A stretch of 64,000 nt of DNA from Streptomyces sp. NA02950 (GCF_013364155.1 NZ_CP054916.1:8152001-8216000); one strand, 5' to 3'; counted from the first letter of the stretch, positions 1-10,516 are shown. Numbers and translations: made by a program. Notes: generated by a model not told the origin, from the letters alone.

Positions 1-1897
<1,897 letters not shown>

Positions 1898-2161
1898 TCA
1901 CGGTGCTCATGAACTGCGGGATGGTGGGCAGAGGTCCTCGCATACGACGGAGGGGGAGACAGGGGACCACGCGAAGGTGTGACCCGGAGGCGAACGCCCC
2001 GATACCGAGGTGGTCACCGCTCCGGACGGCCCCGAGCAGCGTGGCGCGGGCGGCCGTCACCCGCCGACCCGCACCGCGGAGCTGCTCGGCGGTGGTCCCG
2101 TCACGTCTCTTTCTCCTGTTCGTACGGGAGTCTTCCTGTCTCTTGGCTCTCGCCGGAACCG

Positions 2162-2189
2162 ATCCTACGATGGACAGAATCTAAGTCAA
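2162..2189 (-). promoter_or_regulatory. Candidate katG promoter
   Basis: On the minus strand TTGACT (2189-2184) and TAGGAT (2167-2162) are 16 bases apart, close to the sigma-70/HrdB consensus, and point at katG. Transcription would begin near 2155 and leave an unusually long leader of about 280 bases before the katG ATG at 1873. The site sits inside the katG-fur divergent gap, where a Fur/CatR-type repressor would be expected to bind. No operator was assigned. Confidence 0.5.
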
Positions 2190-2277
2190 GAAGTGCACCA
2201 AACCCATATCCGATCGGATCCCGGATGTCCATTGGTAAACTTCGGGTATCCCGCCGAACCTGAATAGGTGAACCGAT

Positions 2278-2688
2278 ATGAGTGACCTGCTGGAGCGACT
2301 GCGAGGGCGTGGCTGGCGAATGACCTCCCAGCGGCGTGTCGTTGCGGAGGTCCTCGATGGCGATCATGTGCATCTCACGGCCGACGAGGTGCATGCCCGC
2401 GCGGCCCAGCGGCTGCCCGAGATCTCCCGGGCGACCGTCTACAACACCCTGGGGGAGATGGTGTCCCTCGGTGAGGTCATGGAGGTCTCCACCGACGGTC
2501 GCGCCAAGCGCTACGACCCCAACGCACACCGGCCGCACCAGCACCTGGTGTGCTCCGGCTGCGGCACCATCCGCGATGTCCATCCGACCGGCGACCCGTT
2601 GGCCCACCTCCCCGCGGCGGAACGGTTCGGCTTCACGGTGTCCGGGGTCGAGGTCACCTACCAGGGGCTGTGCCCGTCCTGCGCCTAG
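2278..2688 (+). CDS. Fur-family peroxide-type repressor (PerR/CatR/FurA-like)
   Basis: A 136-residue Fur-family metalloregulator. The winged helix occupies about residues 1-80 (recognition region around ISRATVYNTLGEM). The C-terminal dimerisation domain has two CxxC pairs, CSGC near residue 93 and CPSC at the extreme C-terminus, typical of the structural zinc site. The His-rich stretch HRPHQHLVC provides regulatory metal ligands. Its position divergent from katG suggests a peroxide sensor of the CatR/PerR/FurA type that represses the catalase until oxidised, rather than an iron-uptake Fur. The metal it senses cannot be read from sequence. The ATG is preceded by only a weak AGGTGAACC ribosome site. 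Confidence 0.9.
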   Translation: MSDLLERLRGRGWRMTSQRRVVAEVLDGDHVHLTADEVHARAAQRLPEISRATVYNTLGEMVSLGEVMEVSTDGRAKRYDPNAHRPHQHLVCSGCGTIRDVHPTGDPLAHLPAAERFGFTVSGVEVTYQGLCPSCA

Positions 2689-3013
2689 GCAGGCAGGGAA
2701 ACGTTCACGGTCCGGTGAGTCCGGTGAGTTGATCACCGAGCGCGCTCCGCCCGGTACGGGGCCTGCCGTCCGTGGCGTGCCCGGGTGCAGCCGGGACCCG
2801 GAGCCTCGGACGTCGATGTCGGACGGCGACGTCCTCGGCCGTGGACGGGCGCTTGACCTGATCGCCCGTATCGCCCGTATCCCGCGGCCGTCACGGTCCC
2901 GGTCACCGCCGACATCGAGGACGGCACCCGGCCGCCGGGCGAACTCGTGACGCGGCCGGCCGCGGCCCGGCAGGCTGCCGACAGGGCGGACGCCGACCCC
3001 TTCCCCAACTTCC
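2689..3013. other. Gene-free stretch after the Fur gene
   Basis: About 325 bases with no convincing gene on either strand. All open frames here are low-complexity Arg/Pro/Gly translations typical of high-GC non-coding DNA. It directly borders the truncated ABC-transporter relic and probably holds eroded sequence from the same lost gene. Confidence 0.5.
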
Positions 3014-3382
3014 TCAACGCCCGTATCGACACCTCCCCGTTCGGGCCCGCACCTCGCCAACACGCCGCTCGGGCAGCCGGTTCGATGCGGCGAGCCCCCG
3101 CGGATGCTCGCGCGCGGTACGCCCGCTGTGCACGGCCTTCGCCTCCAGCAGGGCGCCGGCGGCGCACAGCGGACGGGCGAGCTCCCGGTAGGGACGGCCG
3201 CACACCGTCGCCGTACCGGAAGTCCGCTGGTCGAGGCCGACGATGATCCGCAGGGTGGTGGACTTCCCGGCCCCGTTCGGCCCGAGGAAACCGGTGACGA
3301 GCCCGGGCCGGACCGTGAAGCTCACGTCATCCACGGCGCTCTTGTCGCCGTAGCGCTTGGAGAGTCCCTTTACTTCAATCGT
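3014..3382 (-). pseudogene. Relic of an ABC transporter ATP-binding subunit
   Basis: Reads TIEVKGLSKRYGDKSAVDDV followed by FTVRPGLVTGFLGPNGAGKS, the typical first 50 residues of a multidrug/antibiotic-type ABC ATPase with an intact Walker A box. It continues through recognisable family sequence (GALLEAKAVHSGRTAREH, LAASNRLPERRVGEV) and then stops after about 120 residues. The Q-loop, signature motif, Walker B and switch regions are absent, where an intact protein has about 300 residues. No ATG or GTG sits at the expected start; the codon there is ACG, so the start also appears lost. No permease partner is nearby. This is a decayed gene, not a functional transporter. Confidence 0.75.
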
Positions 3383-3622
3383 GCAGGTGCCTTTCGCGGC
3401 ACCCCTTCGGGGACGGACATGACGCTGAGTCGCCCTGCTCCAGGGCCGCGTCAGCCGCGAGTGCCGCTCTCGTACGCCGCGGGCATCAAGAGGACGGTCA
3501 GCCGTGATGCCTGAGAGGTAGCGGACATTCGGTGGCGAAACGCGCGCGCTTCCGCTACCGGCTGCCCCCAGTAGCCTGCCCGTGGCCGCACGGGGCGGGA
3601 GTCCCTTCCGTGATCTGGTGTG

Positions 3623-3639
3623 GTGATGGCTCCCATCAC
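3623..3639. promoter_or_regulatory. Perfect 7+3+7 palindrome upstream of gap2
   Basis: GTGATGG-CTC-CCATCAC is a perfect inverted repeat about 85 bases before the gap2 start. It lies in the otherwise gene-free stretch 3383-3724 (no credible coding frame seen). Its size fits a dimeric repressor operator better than a terminator because no T-run follows. The cognate regulator is unknown. Confidence 0.4.
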
Positions 3640-3724
3640 AGGAGTCCGCCCCAGGGGGGTGATTGAAAGATCATCGTGATGGCAGGGGTAGCATATGAGC
3701 ACCGCCTAGCTCGAAAGATGCACT

Positions 3725-5170
3725 GTGACTGTCAACGAGGACTCGTTCACAAACTGGAAGACCCGCGAGGAGATCGCGGAGTCGATGATCCCGATCATCG
3801 GGAAGCTGCATCGGGAGCGGGACGTCACAGTCCTGCTTCACAGCCGCTCCTTGGTGAACAAGTCGGTGGTCAGCATCCTCAAGACCCACCGGTTCGCCCG
3901 GCAGATCGCGGGTGCGGAGCTCTCGGTCACCGAGACCCTGCCGTTCCTGAAGACGCTCACCACGCTCGATCTCGGGCCTTCCCAGATCGACATCGGCATG
4001 CTCGCCGCGACGTACCGGACCGACGACCGCGGTCTCTCGGTGGAGGAGTTCACCGCCGAAGCCGTCGCGGGCGCCACGGGTGCCGACAAGATCGAGCGCC
4101 GTGAGCCGCGCGATGTTGTGCTCTACGGGTTCGGCCGCATCGGCCGTCTCGTCGCCCGCCTGCTCATCGAGAAGGCCGGATCCGGCAACGGACTGCGGCT
4201 GCGCGCCATCGTCGTCCGCCAGGGCGGTGACCAGGACATCGTCAAGCGCGCCTCGCTGCTGCGCCGTGACTCCATCCACGGCCAGTTCCAGGGCACGATC
4301 ACCGTTGACGAGGCGAACAGCACGATCGTCGCCAACGGCAACGAGATCAAGGTGATCTACGCCAACGACCCGTCGGAGATCGACTACACGGCGTACGGCA
4401 TCAAGGACGCCATCCTCATCGACAACACCGGCAAGTGGCGCGACCGCGAGGGCCTGTCGCAGCATCTGCGTTCCGGTGTCGACAAGGTCGTGCTGACCGC
4501 GCCGGGCAAGGGCGATGTCCCCAACATCGTGCACGGCGTCAACCACGACATGATCAAGCCGGATGAGCAGATCCTGTCCTGCGCTTCCTGTACCACCAAC
4601 GCGATCGTCCCGCCGCTGAAGGCGATGGCGGACGAGTATGGTGTGCTGCGCGGCCACGTGGAGACCGTCCACTCGTTCACCAACGACCAGAACCTGCTGG
4701 ACAACTACCACAAGGCCGATCGCCGCGGCCGCTCCGCGCCGCTCAACATGGTGATCACCGAGACGGGCGCCGCCTCCGCCGTGGCCAAGGCGCTGCCCGA
4801 CCTCGAGGCGCCCATCACCGGCAGCTCCATCCGTGTGCCGGTGCCGGACGTCTCGATCGCCATCCTCAATCTGCGGCTCGCGCGTGAGGCCACCCGCGGG
4901 GAGGTCCTCGACTACCTCCGCGATGTCTCGCTGACCTCGCCGCTCAAGCGCCAGATCGACTTCACCAGCGCCCCCGACGCGGTCTCCAGCGACTTCATCG
5001 GCTCACGCCACGCCTCGATCGTCGACGCCGGTGCCACCAAGGTCGAGGGTGACAACGCGATCCTCTACCTCTGGTACGACAACGAGTTCGGCTACTCCTG
5101 CCAGGTCATCCGCGTGGTCCAGTACGTCTCCGGGGTGGAGTACCCGACGTACCCGGCACCGGTGGTCTGA
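3725..5170 (+). CDS. Long-form glyceraldehyde-3-phosphate dehydrogenase
   Basis: Converts glyceraldehyde-3-phosphate, NAD(P)+ and phosphate to 1,3-bisphosphoglycerate in central carbon metabolism. The 481 residues exceed the roughly 335 of classical GAPDH because of an N-terminal extension of about 130 residues. The Rossmann fold then begins at VVLYGFGRIGRLVARLL. The catalytic Cys289 lies in SCASCTTN, and the C-terminal WYDNEFGYSCQV is canonical. Long-form GAPDHs of this type occur in actinobacteria as a second gap gene (often called gap2) beside the glycolytic one. The start is GTG at 3725, with a weak GAAAGA ribosome site. The gene is monocistronic and closes with a strong hairpin. Confidence 0.93.
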   Translation: MTVNEDSFTNWKTREEIAESMIPIIGKLHRERDVTVLLHSRSLVNKSVVSILKTHRFARQIAGAELSVTETLPFLKTLTTLDLGPSQIDIGMLAATYRTDDRGLSVEEFTAEAVAGATGADKIERREPRDVVLYGFGRIGRLVARLLIEKAGSGNGLRLRAIVVRQGGDQDIVKRASLLRRDSIHGQFQGTITVDEANSTIVANGNEIKVIYANDPSEIDYTAYGIKDAILIDNTGKWRDREGLSQHLRSGVDKVVLTAPGKGDVPNIVHGVNHDMIKPDEQILSCASCTTNAIVPPLKAMADEYGVLRGHVETVHSFTNDQNLLDNYHKADRRGRSAPLNMVITETGAASAVAKALPDLEAPITGSSIRVPVPDVSIAILNLRLAREATRGEVLDYLRDVSLTSPLKRQIDFTSAPDAVSSDFIGSRHASIVDAGATKVEGDNAILYLWYDNEFGYSCQVIRVVQYVSGVEYPTYPAPVV

Positions 5171-5223
5171 CCCCGGCGTACGGCTCGATCCGGCATCCGG
5201 CATCCGGCACAGAGCCTCTGGTG

Positions 5224-5269
5224 GGCGGGGGAGCGATCGATCCCGATGGGATCCGGTCGCTCCCCCGCC
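5224..5269 (+). terminator. Strong two-tier hairpin after gap2
   Basis: A perfect 13-base stem (5224-5236 GGCGGGGGAGCGA with 5257-5269 TCGCTCCCCCGCC) encloses a second inner hairpin, GATCCC-GAT-GGGATC. It lies about 55 bases after the gap2 stop and just before the end of the convergent LysE relic. It probably terminates gap2 transcription and may work in both directions. Just upstream, ATCCGGC is repeated three times in tandem (around 5190-5210). Confidence 0.75.
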
Positions 5270-5282
5270 GCCGGTACGGACC

Positions 5283-5506
5283 TCAGTGGGTCTGGGTGGC
5301 GATGCGCGCCCCGAAGCCGATGAGCACCACGCCCGTCACGCGGTCCAGCAGACGGCGGACCTTGGGCCGCTGGACCACCCCGCGTGCCCGGGAGACGAGG
5401 ACGGCGTGGAGGCGATCGCGCGCTTGGTGACCACGGCCATGTCCGGCCCCGGCACCACGGTCAACAGGGCGAGCACTCCGGCCGCCGTCACTGTCTGCGT
5501 CCACAT
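5283..5506 (-). pseudogene. LysE/RhtB-family exporter with internal deletion
   Basis: From ATG at 5506 the minus strand reads MWTQTVTAAGVLALL then TVVPGPDMAVVTKRAIA, the hallmark first helix and PGP loop of LysE/RhtB amino-acid exporters. In a different frame it then jumps to RPKVRRLLDRVTGVVLIGFG, the family's last transmembrane helix and C-terminus. About 140 central residues are missing and the 224-base remnant is not a multiple of three, so a frameshifting internal deletion has removed the gene's core. Intact members have about 205-215 residues. The product is non-functional. Confidence 0.7.
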
Positions 5507-5606
5507 GGGGGCCAGTCTGCGGGCAATCGATCACGTTGCCGGCGTGAAAGCCGTGTGAACCGGTGTGAAAGCGGTCACGGTCCGCCGTGTTGTGTCGGCG
5601 GGCCGC

Positions 5607-6022
5607 TCACGCGGCCATCGGGTGTGCCGCTGCCACCGGCAGGGTGGCGCGGACCCAGCGGCCGTTGTCGTGGTGGCGGGTTTCGACCCGGGCGGTCAGG
5701 GCTTCCACCAGGTGGATTCCGCGGCCGTGTTCATCGGGGTCGGGGACCGCGTGCGGCCGCCTGGGGCGGGGGAGCAGACCGTGGTCGGACACCACGAGGT
5801 GGAGGGCGTCCGGAGCGAGGGTCATCCGGCTGCGGCCGTGACGGGCCGCGTTGGCGGCCAGTTCTCCGACGACCGCGGATTGGGCACCACGGCCACCGAG
5901 ACGGTGGTGCCGCCACCGGGCCCCACCCCGCCGAATCCGCCACAGCCCACCGCCAGCAGCGCCGTCGCACAGCTGACGGCCGCGACACCGGTCACCGGCC
6001 GCCCCAGCGCTGGTCGTGACAT
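5607..6022 (-). pseudogene. Deletion chimera: lipoprotein N-terminus joined to HATPase C-terminus
   Basis: ATG at 6022, with a purine-rich ribosome site, opens a lipoprotein signal with lipobox LLAVGC. It is followed by GGGTTVSVAVVPNP, resembling the mature N-terminus of sugar/polyol ABC-transporter binding proteins. Near 5885 this stops matching. In another frame the sequence becomes SAVVGELAANAARHGRS ... DPDEHGRGIHLVEALTARVE, the N-box and G-box half of an anti-sigma/HATPase_c_2 regulator, ending at 5607. Each half is recognisable and neither is complete, so a deletion has fused the start of one gene to the end of another. The lipoprotein half points towards the DeoR-type regulators next door. 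Confidence 0.6.
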
Positions 6023-6362
6023 ACCGGATCCCTCTCCGCCGTCGGCGTGCCTGCCGGACCGGCACGGCGTCGTCCACGGTCGGCACGAGCATGATCGCGG
6101 GCCTTCATCGTGATGCTCTCACCTCCGCCGGGCGCGCGCGGCAACGGGCGGTGGCGGGGTGACCGTGCCACGGAGGGGCGGTGGCGGTGGCCGCCGGTGG
6201 CAGGGCCGTCGGTGGCGCCGGGGCCGTATCGCCTTGCGCCCGCGGCGTCATATGGGAACCTCGACATCGAGGTCACCGAGGGGCGCCGACCGCGGTCGCG
6301 CGGTGTCGAGCGCGCCACGAGGACCGGCCGCCGGAGCCGGTACGGCCAGCCAGGGAGGACAG

Positions 6363-7163
6363 GTGCCCGCCAAGGTACGGTCGTCGCAGGCCACCGTGGA
6401 ACAGCGCCGCCAGGACGTGCTGCGCCATGTCGCCGAGCACGAGGAGATCCGCATCGACGACCTCGCCGCCCACTTCGGCGTGAGTCTGATGACGATGCGC
6501 CGGGATCTCGACGACCTGGCCGCCCGTCATCTGCTGCGCAAGGAGCGCGGGCGGGCCGTCGCCTTCCCCGCCCTCACCATGGAGACCGCCACCCGCTTCC
6601 GCGCATCGGAGAACCTCGCGGCCAAGGAGGCCGTCTGCGCGGCCGCGGCCCGCTGGATCCGGCCCGGTGACACCCCCGTCATGGACGACTCCACCACCCT
6701 GTACCCACTGGCCGGCCTGCTGGCCGGGTCCGAACAGCTGTCGGTGGTCACCAACTCGGTCGGCATCGCCCGGCGGCTGGGACCGGCGGCCGGAGTGGAG
6801 ATCACCCTGCTGGGCGGCCGCTGCCGGAGTGAGTTCAACTCCTGCACCGGCCCCGAGGTCATCCGCGCGCTGTCCCGGATCCGCGCCGAGCTGTCCCTGA
6901 TGTCCGCCACCGCGGTCCTGGAAGGCCGTCTCTTCCACCCGCTGCGCGAGTACGCGGAGGTGAAGGAGGCCATGATCGCCTGCTCCGGGCGTTCGCCGCT
7001 GCTGGCCGACCACACCAAGTTCGGCAAGACCGCCACGTACGCCTTTGGTGACATCGGCTCCTACGAGGCGGTCATCACCGACACCGGCGCACCGGAGCAC
7101 GAGACCGACGCGATCCGGGGCCACGGAGTCCGGGTGGAGACCGTCGTCCCGGCCGGTCAGTAG
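6363..7163 (+). CDS. DeoR-family transcriptional regulator (copy 1)
   Basis: A 266-residue DeoR-type repressor of sugar metabolism. The N-terminal winged helix-turn-helix spans about residues 12-65 (IRIDDLAAHFGVSLMTMRRD). The C-terminal DeoRC sensor domain with DDSTTLYPLA and TLLGGR motifs normally binds a sugar phosphate. GTG at 6363 is chosen because GGGAGGA lies just upstream and because the paralogue starts at the same residue; longer frames upstream are low-complexity. It converges with a close paralogue 11 bases away and is divergent from the lipoprotein remnant at 6022. The regulated sugar-uptake operon therefore appears to have been lost. Confidence 0.88.
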   Translation: MPAKVRSSQATVEQRRQDVLRHVAEHEEIRIDDLAAHFGVSLMTMRRDLDDLAARHLLRKERGRAVAFPALTMETATRFRASENLAAKEAVCAAAARWIRPGDTPVMDDSTTLYPLAGLLAGSEQLSVVTNSVGIARRLGPAAGVEITLLGGRCRSEFNSCTGPEVIRALSRIRAELSLMSATAVLEGRLFHPLREYAEVKEAMIACSGRSPLLADHTKFGKTATYAFGDIGSYEAVITDTGAPEHETDAIRGHGVRVETVVPAGQ

Positions 7164-7174
7164 ACGCGGACGGG

Positions 7175-7978
7175 TCAGGCGGGTTCGTCCGGGGCCACCC
7201 GCTCCACGCGCACCCCGAGGCCACGGATGGCCGCGATCTCCTCCTCCGGTGTACCGGTGTCGGTGAGCACCGCGTCGTAGACGGCGGCCGTGCCGTACGC
7301 GTACGTGGCCGTCCTGCCGAACTTGGAGTGGTCGGCCAGCAGCAGGGACCGGTTCGCGGAGGCGAGCATCGCCTCCTTGATCTCGGCGTACTCCCGCAGC
7401 GGATGGAACAGCCGCCCCTCCAGGATCGCGGTGGCCGACGTCAGGGCGAGATCGGCGCGGATCCGGGACAGGGCACTGACAACATCGGGGCCGGTGCAGC
7501 AGTTGAACTCGCCGTTGTAGCGCCCGCCCAGCAGGGTGATGTCCACCTCGGCCGCGCCGCTCAGCCGCTGGGCGAGGCCCACCGAGTTGGTGACGACGGT
7601 GAGTTGGCGGACCGACGCCAGGACATCGGCCAGCGGGTAGAGGGTGGTGGAGTCGTCGAGCAGCAGGGTGTTCCCCGGAGAGATCCGGTCGGCCACCGCG
7701 GCGCACAGCGCGGTCTTCGCCGCCAGCCGGGCGCTCTCCCGGAAGCGGGTGGCCGTCTCCATGGTGAGGGCGGGGAAGGCGACGGCCCGCCCGCGTTCCT
7801 TGCGCAGCAGATGACGGGCGGCCAGGTCGTCGAGGTCGCGGTGCATCGTCATCAGACTCACGCCGAAGTGTGTGGCCAGGTCGTCGATGCGGATCTCGCC
7901 CCGCTCGACCACATGGCGCAGGACGGCCTGGCGCCGCTCCTCGACGGCGGCCTGCGACAGCCGTGCCTTGGCCGGCAT
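7175..7978 (-). CDS. DeoR-family transcriptional regulator (copy 2)
   Basis: A 267-residue paralogue of the gene at 6363, with the same architecture: helix-turn-helix IRIDDLATHFGVSLMTMHRD and a DeoRC sensor domain carrying DDSTTLYPLADVLA and TLLGGRYNGEFN. Most residues match the partner, and the recognition region is nearly identical, so the two may share operators. The sensor domain differs more (for example NTLLLDD for DTPVMDD), so the effector may differ. ATG at 7978 aligns with the partner's start and follows AAGGAGG. A frameshifted remnant of a sugar-binding protein lies upstream on the same strand, again suggesting an eroded sugar-transport locus. Confidence 0.88.
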   Translation of the reverse strand: MPAKARLSQAAVEERRQAVLRHVVERGEIRIDDLATHFGVSLMTMHRDLDDLAARHLLRKERGRAVAFPALTMETATRFRESARLAAKTALCAAVADRISPGNTLLLDDSTTLYPLADVLASVRQLTVVTNSVGLAQRLSGAAEVDITLLGGRYNGEFNCCTGPDVVSALSRIRADLALTSATAILEGRLFHPLREYAEIKEAMLASANRSLLLADHSKFGRTATYAYGTAAVYDAVLTDTGTPEEEIAAIRGLGVRVERVAPDEPA

Positions 7979-8206
7979 ACGGCCTCCTTCCCCTCCGCGC
8001 CAGGCGCGGTTCGGCCCGTTCCCGGGCACACCAGCGGCTTGATGGTCCTACGGTCGCGGGCGGATCCGGTCGGTGTCCCGCTCCGCTTCCTTCCGTTCCT
8101 CCTGATCCTCCTGATCCTCCCGTCGCTCCAGACCGTACCGGTGCGATGACCGGCGCCTCCACCTCCGCTTCCGGCGCAGGGGATGTGGCCGAAGACGTGT
8201 CCATCG

Positions 8207-8801
8207 TCAGTTCGCCCGCCCGCGGGCGGTGACGCGGTCGATGCGGTCGGCGGCGGCGCGCATCGCCGCGGCGGGCGAGGTGTCCCCGGCGAGCACCCCG
8301 GACAGCTCGGTGTAAATGGCCGTGTCGCACTCAGCCCACCTGGGGATCTTCGGCCTGAGTCCGATGTTCTGGATCCCACGCCTGACGTACGGCGCGTGTG
8401 GAGAGCATGGTGGGCATCGTGGAGGGCCGGTGCTCGGCCGCGGTGACACGTGGCATCGCGTACACGCAGGTGCGGGTGGGGGTGCCGCCGCCCGCTCTGC
8501 TCGTCAGGTTGGCCAGCTGGGTCCGCGGGGCGGTGGCCCAGTTCAGGAACAGCCAGGCGGCCCTTCGGCGCCGGGGCGGGATGAGGTGCGAGATGGCGAT
8601 ACCGGTGCCGCCGTACATCCCGGCCGGGCGGACCGGGCCCTTCGGCAGCCGGGCGTAGCCCAGCTTGCCGGGCATGGCGGCCTCGTCGGACGCCGCGTAC
8701 TCGTGCCAGTGGGGGCACATCGCGATGCGTCCGGCGCGGAAGGCGGCGCTGAGCCCGCTGTCCGCGGTCGCGGGCTCGACCGGCATCAAGGCCGTTGTCA
8801 T
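8207..8801 (-). pseudogene. C-terminal part of a sugar ABC-transporter solute-binding protein, frameshifted
   Basis: Frame one from 8801 reads AAFRAGRIAMCPHWHEYAAS, then GGTGIAISHLIPPRRRRAAW and FLNWAT, then GGGTPTR. This is the typical C-lobe of family 1 sugar-binding lipoproteins. Around 8400-8440 homology moves to another frame, which continues NIGLRPKIPRWAECDTAIYT and SGVLAGDTSPAAAMRAAADRI to the stop at 8207. The N-terminal two thirds and the signal peptide are absent. Two frames plus a missing front mean a broken gene. Frameshift position is approximate. The sequence 8802-8935 upstream holds nothing I can identify. Confidence 0.7.
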
Positions 8802-8935
8802 GGGGTGATGTGCCGCGGCCGGCGACGGTCACGCGGTACGGGCCGCCCCGCCCCACCACGAACTCGCCCCGCGCGGAAGTGCGGGGGTGCCCCCAACAGG
8901 AGGGCACCCCGCGGATGGATCGGTGTCGCCAGTGG

Positions 8936-9427
8936 CTACCGGAGCTTGACGATGTGCAGCACCGCCGTATCGTCCCCGCCCGGTGCGCTCGCGGAGATCG
9001 TCACAAAGCCCGCCGCACGCCGGTACCTGCCGGTGCCGCCCGTGATGGCCTGGTCGAAATCGCCGGGAGGGGCACCGGCCGGGCGGGTCTTGATGCCCTG
9101 GGTGGTGATCTGACCGTGCGGGGTGTCGAACGTGCCCACACACTGGGTCGTGGCCTCGGTCCTGGTTGCCCGCAGTACGGTGCACTGAATGCCGAACGTG
9201 CCGAACGCCCGGTGTTCCGGCTCCCGGAAGGCGTTCGACGTACTCCCGAATTCCGCACCGGGCACCTGGTTGCCGAAGTTTCCGAAACGGCTTGTGTTCT
9301 CGAGCGACAGACGGATTGTCTGCTTGTCGCTCCCGCGCGGCTCCGTGGCCATGGCCGGTGCCGACATGGCGGCGGCGAGGAGCAGTGTTCCGGCGGCGAG
9401 GCAGTGGCGTGATCTGAGGATGGGCAT
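8936..9427 (-). CDS. Secreted allene-oxide-cyclase/dirigent-like beta-barrel protein
   Basis: A 163-residue exported protein. The first 27 residues are a classical Sec signal (MPILRSRH, hydrophobic core, AMA cleavage site). The mature part resembles the AOC-barrel/dirigent-like group: FDTPHGQITTQGI and especially AITGGTGRYRRAAGFVTI are the recurrent barrel signature. Such proteins bind small hydrophobic ligands, but no enzymatic role can be read here. Two Cys (in IQCTVL and TQCVGTF) may form a disulfide. It stands alone between the sugar-binding relic and the SseB pair. The upstream 9428-9611 is a short gap without a gene. Confidence 0.75.
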   Translation of the reverse strand: MPILRSRHCLAAGTLLLAAAMSAPAMATEPRGSDKQTIRLSLENTSRFGNFGNQVPGAEFGSTSNAFREPEHRAFGTFGIQCTVLRATRTEATTQCVGTFDTPHGQITTQGIKTRPAGAPPGDFDQAITGGTGRYRRAAGFVTISASAPGGDDTAVLHIVKLR

Positions 9428-9611
9428 ACGGGCCTCCTACGAGGTATATGCGTCCGGTGACGACGCCACCTTAAGGAGCGATTCAGATGAAATGCTCATT
9501 CCTTGGCCCCCTGTGCCCCTGCGTGTCGTCGAGAGCCGCTGGGCGGGCGGAAGTGGTCCGGTCATCTCCCCTGAGCGAGGGGTTCCGCGCCGGCGACGTC
9601 CTGCTGACGGG

Positions 9612-10172
9612 TCATGCGATGGTTCCCTTCCCCCCGCCGTCGGACTCCCAGCCGCCGCCGTCGTATCGAAGCCGCGGGTTGGTGGGAACGTCTCCGGTGA
9701 CGGTGGTGCCGTCGTCGTCCAGCCACGGTTCCTGGTAGATCTCCGGCGGCGGGTCGAACTTCGGCCGGTAGCCGTCCTTCCACGCTTTCATTCCGTGCTC
9801 GCCGAAGGGGAGTTTGGCGATGTTGTCCTCGGTGGGGGCGAAGTCCTTGATGCGCAGAAGGTCCGCGAGCATGTAAGCGGCGATCACCTGTCGCAGGGTT
9901 TCCACCACGACCTTGGCCTGATCGGCGACCCGCCCCATGCCGAAGCCCCAGGAGGAGAGCATCTTCTCCGAGGAGGAGTAGATGTCGAAGTCCGCGGTGA
10001 CCCCGATGCTCTCCGCCAGCGCCTTCCAGTCCTTCTTGATCTTCCCCGCGGCGACGACCGACTCCTCCAGCGGGGTCAGCACCCTCCGCACCGAGGCGAT
10101 CTCCACCCGATAGCCGTCACCGGGCTTCGGACCCTCCGCCCCCGGACCACCCTTGCCATGGCCGTCGCTCAC
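9612..10172 (-). CDS. Conserved hypothetical protein coupled to the SseB-like gene
   Basis: A 186-residue soluble protein I do not recognise. It has a Gly-rich N-terminus, a helical middle (VRRVLTPLEESVVAAGKIKK ... VADQAKVVVETLRQVIAAYM) and a proline-rich acidic tail. The helical middle is loosely reminiscent of WXG100/ESX-type or T7SS-associated proteins, but the WxG hairpin is not clear; WGFGMG near residue 75 is the only hint. The GTG start at 10172 overlaps the TGA of the upstream SseB-like gene (GTGA) and is preceded by GGAGGAAGACCA, so the two are translationally coupled and probably act together. Confidence 0.6.
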   Translation of the reverse strand: MSDGHGKGGPGAEGPKPGDGYRVEIASVRRVLTPLEESVVAAGKIKKDWKALAESIGVTADFDIYSSSEKMLSSWGFGMGRVADQAKVVVETLRQVIAAYMLADLLRIKDFAPTEDNIAKLPFGEHGMKAWKDGYRPKFDPPPEIYQEPWLDDDGTTVTGDVPTNPRLRYDGGGWESDGGGKGTIA

Positions 10173-10516
10173 TGGTCTTCCTCCGGCGTCTGCTCGTTGT
10201 TGTCCTCCAGTGACGCCGCGTCCAGCAGAACGGTGCGTGGCCCCAGCGGGTCGACCAGTGCGCGTACGCCCTCGGGCAGCAGCTCCACCACGTCCTCGAG
10301 CGTGGTGGAGGCCCATCCGCACACGCCCGCGAACAGTGCGAGCCGCTCGAGCGAGGTGAAGACCGGGACGACCGGACCGTCCTCCGTCTCGGAGACCAAA
10401 AAGCCCGGCTCGTCCGGTCTTTGGAAGTACAGCCGCGCAGAGCGCAGCGCCGTCAACCGTTCCGAACGAGACATCGAGGCAATCGCCTCATCACGCACCA
10501 AATCGCGCAACGACAT
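10169..10516 (-). CDS. SseB-domain protein
   Basis: A 115-residue protein built almost entirely of an SseB-like domain: LTALRSARLYFQRPDEPG, then PVVPVFTSLERLALFAG and LLPEGVRALVDPLGPRTVLL. In actinobacteria these domains occur in small proteins next to WXG/ESX-like or toxin-type genes and may act as chaperones or binding modules; the exact role is unknown. ATG at 10516 is chosen because GGGGGAAAG precedes it and homology begins there. It is the first gene of a two-gene operon with the overlapping gene at 9612-10172. Confidence 0.7.
   Translation of the reverse strand: MSLRDLVRDEAIASMSRSERLTALRSARLYFQRPDEPGFLVSETEDGPVVPVFTSLERLALFAGVCGWASTTLEDVVELLPEGVRALVDPLGPRTVLLDAASLEDNNEQTPEEDQ

Larger units (their letters stand above)
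6363..7978. repeat. Large inverted repeat formed by two convergent DeoR genes
   Basis: The two DeoR genes (6363-7163 plus, 7175-7978 minus) are imperfect inverted copies of about 800 bases each, separated by 11 bases. Parts of the arms are almost identical. One block of about 80 bases covering LLRKERGRAVAFPALTMETA (around 6525-6605 and 7735-7815) differs at only a few bases, while the sensor halves differ more. This points to an inverted duplication, with selection or gene conversion acting on the DNA-binding half. Confidence 0.75.

Noticed and set aside
2101..3063. Long minus-strand frame across the Fur gene
   Set aside because: It covers the Fur gene antisense and has no family features; the Fur frame on the plus strand is clearly real.
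6273..8330. 685-codon minus-strand frame over both DeoR genes
   Set aside because: It reads the DeoR genes in the wrong frame or strand; both DeoR proteins have full domain matches with proper starts.
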